Shown: positions 57,378 to 64,000 of the stretch, piece after piece
Layout of the letters: every line of letters begins with the position of its first letter
Position numbering within the stretch: position 1 is the stretch's first letter
NCBI GenBank assembly: GCA_946482075.1
Contig: CAMLQG010000001.1
Span: 17,576 to 81,575 of the forward strand
Reading direction: 5' to 3'
Source of the DNA: an uncultured Erythrobacteraceae bacterium
Lineage (GTDB): Bacteria; Pseudomonadota; Alphaproteobacteria; Sphingomonadales; Sphingomonadaceae
Length of the DNA: 64,000 bases
Program-made: the position numbers and the translations under genes
The notes under the pieces: model-generated
What the model saw: the letters and a program-made list of their open reading frames with translations, nothing else
What the model was told of the DNA's origin: nothing
The model's database searches: none

Positions 57378-60024
57378 GGCTGCGGCTGACCTGTTCCGCC
57401 GTGTCGCGCGACAGCCTGGGCGCGGCGGCGATCCGTTCGAGCTCGGCGCGCATCAGCGCGGAGCGCACCGGCTCGATCCGCCGCCAGCGGCCGAGCGGCG
57501 GAACGAAGCGCGCCGCCGTCTGGGCATTGATCGGATCGAGAGCGAGAATCAGGTCCGCGATCATCCGGTAGCCCGCGCCGCCCGTCGCATGGAAGGCCTT
57601 GGGATTGCCGGCGAAGGACATGTAGAGCGAACGCACGCGATTGGGATTGGACAGCGTGAAATCCGGATGTCGCGCCAGCGCGCGCACCTGTTCCACCACG
57701 TCCGGGTGAAGCGAGGCCGCCTGGAGCGCGAACCACTTGTCCGTCACCAGCGCGTTGCCTTCATAGCGCCGCTTGAAATCGGCGAGCAGGTCCTCGCGCT
57801 CGGCGCATCGCAGCCCTGCCAGCACCATCAGCGCGCCCTGACGGTCGGTCATGTTGTCCGCCCCGCGATACTGCGCCACCGCCAGCCCCGACGCGACGTC
57901 GGGCGCACCGGCCGCCAGATAGACCAGCGCCTGCGTCTTCAGCTTGCGGCTGCCCCGCGCCGCCGCGTCGAGGCCGTAGGGCACTGCCGAGGCGCGCTCG
58001 TGCATCGCCCGGAGCACGCCTTGCAGCTCTCCGCCGAGCCGCGCTTTCAACGCCTCGCGCTCGGCATGGATCGCGGTCGGATCGGCGACGAGGAGCTGTT
58101 CGGCCAGATAGGTCTCGCTAGGCAGGATCATCAATTCGCCGCGCATCAGATCGTCGAGCGCTTCATCCGCCAGGATCGCGGCGAAAGCATTGCCGATCGC
58201 CCTGCAGCCCTCTTCGCGCTCGGCATCGGACAGCGATCCGGAGACCGCCGCCGTCAGATGCTGGACCACCAAGCTCTGCATCGCTTCGTAGCGCGCGAAG
58301 GGATCGTCGTCATAAGCGGCGAGGAACACGAGATCCTCCCGCGCCGTCTCGCGCTCGATCGCGACCGGCGCGGAAAAGCCGCGATTGAGCGAGACGATCG
58401 GCTTCTTCGCAAAGCCGGGGAAGCGGAAGCTGTCTTCCGCCTTATCCAGCACCAGCAGTTCCTCGCCGCGATGCCGGTTCGTCTTCCCGTCGAACAGCGC
58501 GACGCGCAGCGGGATCGGCATCGGCTGCTTGGCGGGCTGGCCCGGCGTGGCGGGCACGGTCTGCTTCAGGCGCAGCACCGCGACATCGCCTTCCTGGCTC
58601 TGCGAGACATCCACGCGCGGCGTGCCGGCCTGGCTGTACCACAGGCGGAACTTGCCGAGATCGAGCCCCGCCCCATCCTCGATCGCGCTGACGAAATCCT
58701 CGCAGGTCGCTGCCTGGCCGTCATGCCGCTCGAAATAGAGATCGCAGCCCTGGCGAAAGCGTTCCGGCCCGGCGAGCGTGCGCATCATGCGGATGACTTC
58801 CGCCCCCTTGTTGTAAACGGTGGCGGTGTAGAAATTGGAGATCTCGCGATAGGAATCCGGCCGGATCGGATGCGCGAGCGGGCCGGAATCCTCGGGGAAC
58901 TGCGCAGACCGCAGGATGCGCACATCCTCGATCCGCTTGACCGCTGCGGAACCCATGTCCTGGCTGAACAGTTGGTCGCGCAGCACGGTGAAGCCTTCCT
59001 TGAGACTCAGCTGGAACCAGTCGCGGCAGGTGACGCGGTTGCCCGACCAATTGTGGAAATATTCATGCGCGATCACGCCTTCGACCGCGTCGTAATCCGC
59101 GTCGGTCGCCGTCTCCGGATCGGCCAGCACGTAGCGCGTGTTGAAGATGTTGAGGCCCTTGTTCTCCATCGCGCCCATGTTGAAATCGCTGACGGCGACG
59201 ATGTTGAAATTGTCGAGGTCATATTCGCGGCCGAACACTTCCTCGTCCCATTTCATGCTGTTCTTCAGCGCACGCATCGCATGGCCGGTGCGTTCGAGAT
59301 CGCCTTCGCGCACGAAGATCGCGAGATCGACCCGGCGTCCACCCATCGTGGTGAAGCTGTCGCGATTGGCGACGAGCTCGCCTGCGACGAGCGCGAAGAG
59401 ATAGGAGGGCTTAGGCCAGGGATCATGCCATTCCGCCCAGTGCGTCCCGTCGCCGTTCTCTCCTGCGGCCACGCGGTTGCCGTTGGAGAGCAGGATCGGG
59501 AAACGCTCCTTCTCACCCGTCATCCGCACGCGATAGGTGCTGAGCACGTCGGGCCGGTCGGGGAAGAAGGCGATGCGGCGGAAGCCTTCGGCCTCGCATT
59601 GGGTGCACAGCATGCCGTTGGATGCGTAGAGGCCCATCAGCTGGCTGTTGGCCGCAGGATTGACCTCGGTCACCACGTCGATCCGATGCGCGTCGTCCGA
59701 CAGCGGAATGATCAGCCCATCACCTTCCATCGCCCAATTGTTGGTCGGCACGCCATCCAGCATCACCGCGTGGGGCACCAGCCCGTCGCCTTCCAGCCGG
59801 ATCGCCGGTTCGGCCCTGGCATCGGGATTGCGGACGACCTGCAGCGTGGCGGAAACTCGCGTCTTTTCCAGTCCGAGCACGAAATCCAGCGCCACTTCCG
59901 GCACCAGCCAGGCGGGTGGATGGTAATCCTCGCGCCGGATCAGCGGCGAAGGCTTCGGAGCGATTGCGGCGTCTGCGGTCTGAGGGTTGCCTTCCGGCAC
60001 GGTGGGGTCTTGCGGCATATCCAT
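57370..60024 (-). CDS. pepN: Aminopeptidase N
   Basis: An 884-residue M1 metallopeptidase. The substrate-recognition GAMENKGLNIFN and the zinc-binding VIAHEYFHNWSGNR (HExxH with the downstream Glu in LKEGFTV) are present. Length and order match the bacterial PepN family. It releases N-terminal residues from peptides in the cytoplasm. Confidence 0.98.
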   Translation of the reverse strand: MDMPQDPTVPEGNPQTADAAIAPKPSPLIRREDYHPPAWLVPEVALDFVLGLEKTRVSATLQVVRNPDARAEPAIRLEGDGLVPHAVMLDGVPTNNWAMEGDGLIIPLSDDAHRIDVVTEVNPAANSQLMGLYASNGMLCTQCEAEGFRRIAFFPDRPDVLSTYRVRMTGEKERFPILLSNGNRVAAGENGDGTHWAEWHDPWPKPSYLFALVAGELVANRDSFTTMGGRRVDLAIFVREGDLERTGHAMRALKNSMKWDEEVFGREYDLDNFNIVAVSDFNMGAMENKGLNIFNTRYVLADPETATDADYDAVEGVIAHEYFHNWSGNRVTCRDWFQLSLKEGFTVLRDQLFSQDMGSAAVKRIEDVRILRSAQFPEDSGPLAHPIRPDSYREISNFYTATVYNKGAEVIRMMRTLAGPERFRQGCDLYFERHDGQAATCEDFVSAIEDGAGLDLGKFRLWYSQAGTPRVDVSQSQEGDVAVLRLKQTVPATPGQPAKQPMPIPLRVALFDGKTNRHRGEELLVLDKAEDSFRFPGFAKKPIVSLNRGFSAPVAIERETAREDLVFLAAYDDDPFARYEAMQSLVVQHLTAAVSGSLSDAEREEGCRAIGNAFAAILADEALDDLMRGELMILPSETYLAEQLLVADPTAIHAEREALKARLGGELQGVLRAMHERASAVPYGLDAAARGSRKLKTQALVYLAAGAPDVASGLAVAQYRGADNMTDRQGALMVLAGLRCAEREDLLADFKRRYEGNALVTDKWFALQAASLHPDVVEQVRALARHPDFTLSNPNRVRSLYMSFAGNPKAFHATGGAGYRMIADLILALDPINAQTAARFVPPLGRWRRIEPVRSALMRAELERIAAAPRLSRDTAEQVSRSLG

Positions 60025-60077
60025 GACAGCCGGTTTAGGTGTCGCCGTAGCCGATTTCTAGGCCTACAACGCCGCGC

Positions 60078-60872
60078 ATGCCGCATATCTTCGTTTTCGG
60101 CCTCGGCTATACGGCCGGGCGCATTGCTGACCGGCTGACGCATCTCGGCTGGACCGTGGACGCCACCGGAAGCGCAGGAACCATCGCGTTCGAGGATGCT
60201 GCCGCCGTGCGCGCCGCGCTTGCCCGATCCACCCATGTGCTGTCCTCCGTCCCGCCTGCTGGCGGCATCGATCCCGTGCTGGCGCGCTATGGCGACGCGA
60301 TCGGCGCAAGCTGGACGGGCTATCTCTCTTCCACCGGCGTCTATGGCGATACGGGCGGCGCCTGGGTGGATGAAACCGCGCCCATCGGCACCGGCCGGCG
60401 CTCCGCCCGCAGCGAGGCGGACGGCGCGTGGCTGGCGCTTGGCGCGCGCGTGTTCCGCCTGCCGGGCATCTACGGGCCGGGGCGGAGCGCGCTGGAGCGG
60501 GCGCGCGAAGGCAAGGCGCATCGCATCGCGCTGCCGGGCCAGGTCTTCAGCCGGGTCCATGTGGACGATATCGCTTCAGGCGTGATCGCGACAATCGGGG
60601 CAGGGGATCGAGCCCCTCCGGGGCCCTATAATCTGGCGGACGACCTGCCGGCGAGCCAGAACGCGGTGATCGAGGAAGCCTGCCGCCTGCTGGGCATCGC
60701 ACCGCCGCCACTCCGGACGCTGGAGGAAGCCGGACTCTCCCCCATGGCGCGCGGCTTCTATGCCGAGAACCGCCGGGTCGCGAACGGCAGAGCGAAACGC
60801 ATTCTCGGCTGGACGCCGCAATATGCGGATTTCCGCGCGGGGCTGGCTGCGATATTCTCACCTCAAGCCTGA
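60078..60872 (+). CDS. NAD-dependent epimerase/reductase-like protein
   Basis: A 264-residue SDR-like protein (YeeZ type). The Rossmann loop FVFGLGYTAGRIA is at the N-terminus, with STHVLSSVPPAGG and YLSSTGVYGD later. It lacks the classical YxxxK pair in an obvious place. The substrate is unknown. It is divergent from pepN across 53 bp. Confidence 0.85.
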   Translation: MPHIFVFGLGYTAGRIADRLTHLGWTVDATGSAGTIAFEDAAAVRAALARSTHVLSSVPPAGGIDPVLARYGDAIGASWTGYLSSTGVYGDTGGAWVDETAPIGTGRRSARSEADGAWLALGARVFRLPGIYGPGRSALERAREGKAHRIALPGQVFSRVHVDDIASGVIATIGAGDRAPPGPYNLADDLPASQNAVIEEACRLLGIAPPPLRTLEEAGLSPMARGFYAENRRVANGRAKRILGWTPQYADFRAGLAAIFSPQA

Positions 60873-60905
60873 CGAATCCAGGCACCGTCACACGGAGATT
60901 GGATC

Positions 60906-61202
60906 ATGGAAGAGCTGACGATCACCCATCACGAACGCAAGGAGGGCGGCGAGTATCGCGCGCATGTCGCAGGCAGCGACGCAACCGGCCTGATGACCTG
61001 GCACTGGCATGGCGAGGACCGGCTGGTCGATCACACGCTGGTCCCGTCCGAGATCGGCAACCAGGGCGTGGCGGCGAAGCTGGTGGAAGCGATCGTGGCC
61101 GACGCACGGGAAGAAGGCTTCAAGATCATTCCGCAATGCAGCTATGTCGCCGTCGCTTTTCAGCGCCATCCCGAATGGGCGGACCTGCGCGGGGAATATT
61201 GA
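60906..61202 (+). CDS. Small GNAT-like acetyltransferase
   Basis: A 98-residue protein with the acetyl-CoA-binding NQGVAAKLVEAIVADAREEGFKIIPQCSYVAVAFQRHPEW, typical of the short YidJ/GNAT-like family of stand-alone N-acetyltransferases. It begins 33 bp after the SDR-like gene on the same strand and ends before an inverted repeat. Confidence 0.82.
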   Translation: MEELTITHHERKEGGEYRAHVAGSDATGLMTWHWHGEDRLVDHTLVPSEIGNQGVAAKLVEAIVADAREEGFKIIPQCSYVAVAFQRHPEWADLRGEY

Positions 61203-61208
61203 TCTTTT

Positions 61209-61293
61209 CCCGTTCGTCCTGAGCTGTCGAAGAACCGTTCTTCGTTCTTTCGAAAGAGAAAAGCTGTCCTTCGACAAGCTCAGGATGAACGGG
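61209..61293. repeat. Intergenic inverted repeat at the end of the RND gene
   Basis: Arms 61209-61236 and 61264-61293 are inverted with one gap and few mismatches (core GTTCATCCTGAGC and TGTCGAAG). The right arm contains the stop codon of the RND efflux gene. This is a well-known type of sphingomonad intergenic repeat. Confidence 0.85.
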
Positions 61294-64000
61294 TCGGAGG
61301 GCTGTCCGTATCGGCAACCGGCCGGTCGAATCCGAATCGCCGCCGCATCCAGGCCGCTCCCCGTTCGCACCAGATGAAGAACAGCGGGGTGAACAAGGTG
61401 GCGATGAACGTCGCCGCCAGCATCCCGCCGATCACGCCGGTCGACATCGAGTGACGCGCATTGGCGCCCGCCCCGCTGCTGATCGCGAGCGGCAGCACGC
61501 CGAGAATGAAGGCGAGCGACGTCATCAGGATCGGCCGCAAGCGCAGTCGCGTGGCGTCGATCGCGGCTTCTTCCGGCGTCTTGCCCGCGCGCACGCCGGC
61601 AGCGGCGAATTCCACGATCAGGATCGCGTTCTTGGCAGCCAGACCCACCAGCGTGACCAGCCCGATCTGGAGATAGAGATCATTGTAGAGCCCCCGCGCC
61701 CAAGTGGCGAGGAAGGCGCCGAACATGGCGAAGGGGATCGACAGGATCACCGCCATCGGCAGCGCGAGGCGTTCATACTGGGCCGCAAGGATCAGGAAGA
61801 CCATCAGCATCCCCAGCAGGTAGAGTCCCGCCGTGCTCGCCTGCGTCTCCTTCTCCAGGAACGCCTGCCCGCTCCATGCCATCGTATAGCCTTCAGGCAG
61901 CGACTTGGCCGCGACTTCGTCCATCGCCCGCAGCGCCTGGCCGGAGGAATAGCCCGGCGCCGGCCCGCCGAGGATGCGCGCCGCCGGATAGACGTTGAAG
62001 CGTTCGACCACGTCGGGCCCGGTCACGAGCTTCGGTTCGCCCAGCGCGGTGATCGGGATCGTGCCTCCGTCCCGCGTGCGGATATGGACGTTGCGCAGAT
62101 CCTCCATATGGCTGCGATAGGGTGCGTCGGCCTGCATCTGGACCCGGTAGACACGACCCAGCATGTTGAAATCGTTCACGTAATAAGCACCGAACGTGCT
62201 TTGCAGCGTGGCGAAGACATCGTCCACATCGACACCCAGCAGCTTCGCCTGGTCCCGGTCGATATCGAGCCGCACCTGCGGCACCTGCGCGGAGAAGCTG
62301 GTATAGACGCCCGCCAGTTCGGGCCGCTTGGCCGCTTCCGCGATCAGCGCGCCCGTGGCCGCTTCCAGCGCCTTGTAGTCCGATCCCACGCGGGACTGGA
62401 CGAAGCCTTCGAAACCGCCGGTGGCGGAAAGCCCTTCGATCGGCGGCGGCGGCGCACCGAAAATCAGCGCGTCCTTCACCGTGGCGTTCAGCGCGTTCAC
62501 CGCTTCCACCAATGCGGGCGACTGCATGCTTTCTTCCTTGCGCTGGTCCCACGGCTTCAAGGTGATGAAGGACACGCCGGTGCCGGGGCGCGGCATCACC
62601 GAATAGGGGTCCATCCCCCCGAAGGAGAGCGTTTCGAACACGGCCGGATCCTTGTCGAACCGCTTCTCGACCGCACCCATCACTTCGCGCGTGCGCTGCA
62701 TCGAGGCGCCAGGCGGCAGGAAGGGCAACGCCATGACATAACCTTGGTCCTCTTCCGGGACGAGCGAGCCGGGGATCACGCTCGACATGCCGAATGTCGC
62801 CAACAGGATCGCGCCCACCAACGCCGCGGCGAGCAGCCCGTGTCGGATCAGATAGGCGACGCCGGAGGTGTAGCGCAGCGTGATCTTCTCGAACCACTGG
62901 CGATAGCGGCCGAGCAGCCGGGCGATACGCCCTTCCCCTTCCGGCTTTTCCTCATGCGGTTTCAGAAGCAGGGCACAGAGCGCGGGCGTGAGCGTGAGCG
63001 CGACGAAGCCCGAGATCAGCACCGAAATGGAGATGGTGATCGCGAACTGGCGATAGACTTCGCCCACCAGCCCGCCGAGGAAAGCGACCGGCACGAACAC
63101 CGCGGTCAGCACCAGCACGATCGCGATCAGCGGGCCGCTGACCTCGTTCATCGTGATCTTGGTGGCGGTTACCGCGTCCAGCCCGTCCTCGCGCATGTGG
63201 CGCTCGACATTCTCCACCACGACGATGGCGTCATCGACCACGATGCCGATCGCCAGCACCATGGCGAAGAGCGTGGCGAGATTGATCGACACGCCGAGCA
63301 GCATCATGCCCGCCATCGCGCCGACCAGCGAGACGGGCACGGCAAGGCAGGGGATCAGCGTGGCGCGCCAGCTCTGGAGGAAGATGAAGACGACCAGCAC
63401 CACCAGCGCGACCGCTTCCGCCAACGTCACGAGCACTTCGTGGATCGCCACGCGGACGAAATCGGTGGTGTCGAAACCGACTGTCCATTTCATCCCGGCG
63501 GGGAACTTGTCGTCCAGCCGGTCCATCGTGGCGCGAATGCCGTCCGATATCTCGATCACGTTGGCGCCGTGCTGCGGGAAGATGCCGATCACCGTCGCCG
63601 GCTTGCCCAGCCGCGTGGTGGCCATCGCATAATCCTTGGCGCCCAGTTCGATCCGGGCGACGTCCGCCAGCCGCACGATCTCCCCGCCCGGATCGGCCTT
63701 CAGGATGATCCGCCCGAATTCCTCGGGTGACGTCAGCCGCCCCTGGGTGGTGATGCTCATGGAAAGCTCGACCGGCTCGTCCACCGGATCGTCGCCGATG
63801 CGGCCCGTGGCGAACTGGCTGTTCTGTTCGCGCACGGCGTCGGCCACTTCCATCGGCGTGAGGCCGACCTGCGCCAGCTTGTCCGGGTTGAGCCAGATGC
63901 GGATCGAGTGTTCCTTGGCCCCGAACGCATCGGCCGACGCGACGCCGGGAATGCGGCGCAGCTCGTCCACCACATTGATCAGCGTGTAGTTGGAAATGAA
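61280..64000 (-). CDS. RND-family efflux pump inner-membrane transporter (partial)
   Basis: At least 907 residues of an HAE1-type RND transporter; the N-terminus lies beyond the right edge (the frame stays open through ISNYTLINVVDEL). The large loop (PAGMKWTVGFDTTDFVRVAIHEV), TM4 motif GIVVDDAIVVVENVERHM with the proton-relay Asp pair, and the NFAT-like end part are visible. It drives export of drugs or other hydrophobic compounds with MFP and OMF partners, probably upstream. Its last codons and stop lie in the intergenic repeat. Confidence 0.94.
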   Translation of the reverse strand, partial: FISNYTLINVVDELRRIPGVASADAFGAKEHSIRIWLNPDKLAQVGLTPMEVADAVREQNSQFATGRIGDDPVDEPVELSMSITTQGRLTSPEEFGRIILKADPGGEIVRLADVARIELGAKDYAMATTRLGKPATVIGIFPQHGANVIEISDGIRATMDRLDDKFPAGMKWTVGFDTTDFVRVAIHEVLVTLAEAVALVVLVVFIFLQSWRATLIPCLAVPVSLVGAMAGMMLLGVSINLATLFAMVLAIGIVVDDAIVVVENVERHMREDGLDAVTATKITMNEVSGPLIAIVLVLTAVFVPVAFLGGLVGEVYRQFAITISISVLISGFVALTLTPALCALLLKPHEEKPEGEGRIARLLGRYRQWFEKITLRYTSGVAYLIRHGLLAAALVGAILLATFGMSSVIPGSLVPEEDQGYVMALPFLPPGASMQRTREVMGAVEKRFDKDPAVFETLSFGGMDPYSVMPRPGTGVSFITLKPWDQRKEESMQSPALVEAVNALNATVKDALIFGAPPPPIEGLSATGGFEGFVQSRVGSDYKALEAATGALIAEAAKRPELAGVYTSFSAQVPQVRLDIDRDQAKLLGVDVDDVFATLQSTFGAYYVNDFNMLGRVYRVQMQADAPYRSHMEDLRNVHIRTRDGGTIPITALGEPKLVTGPDVVERFNVYPAARILGGPAPGYSSGQALRAMDEVAAKSLPEGYTMAWSGQAFLEKETQASTAGLYLLGMLMVFLILAAQYERLALPMAVILSIPFAMFGAFLATWARGLYNDLYLQIGLVTLVGLAAKNAILIVEFAAAGVRAGKTPEEAAIDATRLRLRPILMTSLAFILGVLPLAISSGAGANARHSMSTGVIGGMLAATFIATLFTPLFFIWCERGAAWMRRRFGFDRPVADTDSPPTRSS

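Noticed and set aside
57202..60138. Very long plus-strand open frame opposite pepN and pgeF
   Set aside because: Its translation is Arg/Gly/His-rich with no domain, and it lies exactly opposite two clear enzymes. High-GC antisense frames of this kind are common.
61451..63730. 759-codon plus-strand frame opposite the RND gene
   Set aside because: Low-complexity Asp/His/Arg-rich translation antisense to a real efflux pump; shadow frame.

Overview
The window is GC-rich chromosomal DNA from an alphaproteobacterium, most likely a sphingomonad (Sphingomonadales). This is inferred from the MipZ division-site ATPase, the Rieske/cytochrome b/cytochrome c1 (fbc) operon, the ligase-associated Lhr helicase, the glnK-amtB-glnK arrangement, a P450-ferredoxin pair, and three inverted intergenic repeats of a kind I associate with sphingomonad genomes. 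The species cannot be named from this sequence alone.

Positions 1-38540 are core chromosome. The left edge cuts a molybdopterin oxidoreductase. It is followed (all minus strand) by a nitrogen module (glnK-amtB, terminator, second glnK) with a near-consensus sigma-54 promoter, an EEP-family hydrolase, prfC, and the translation cluster rpmI-rplT ... pheS-pheT, which is interrupted by an AraC regulator. Next come a gamma-glutamylcyclotransferase-like gene, a HisN-like phosphatase, prs, class II fructose bisphosphatase, homoserine dehydrogenase and an unknown exported protein. The plus strand then carries tonB-exbB-exbD-exbD. After it lie the Lhr helicase, an ArsR/SRPBCC pair, mipZ-dnaJ-like-pgm, panC, an NTF2-like protein and a CsgG/HfaB-like protein. 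Two potassium systems are divergent: constitutive-type kup (minus) and the high-affinity ATPase kdpFABC with its sensor kinase kdpD and regulator kdpE (plus). Two small membrane ORFs precede kdpF.

Positions about 38783-51236 are a 12.4-kb integrated element in the 3' end of tRNA-Gly(UCC). A tyrosine integrase lies next to the tRNA. A 16-bp direct repeat of the tRNA end marks both borders, and TGCCCCCA motifs at both ends look like integrase arm sites. The element carries AlpA and helix-turn-helix regulators, a primase-polymerase/RepA-like helicase fusion with an iteron-like AT-rich dyad downstream, and a few tail- or neck-like genes, but no capsid, portal or terminase that I recognise. That layout suits a phage satellite or a P4/PICI-like island. 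Its middle is an accessory cargo block of unknown or membrane proteins (a DUF6161-like two-TM protein, a small TM peptide, a secreted nuclease, a Cys-rich exported peptide, an XRE regulator divergent from a membrane/coiled-coil protein, a GIY-YIG protein and an unrecognised 269-residue protein). This block is the best candidate in the window for an undescribed phage-interference or defence function; that is inference.

Positions 51300-64000 return to core chromosome: P450 and its ferredoxin, apt, the bc1 complex genes petA-petB-petC, pgeF, pepN, an SDR-like NAD-binding protein, a small GNAT-like protein, and an RND efflux pump gene that runs off the right edge and whose stop codon lies inside an intergenic repeat.
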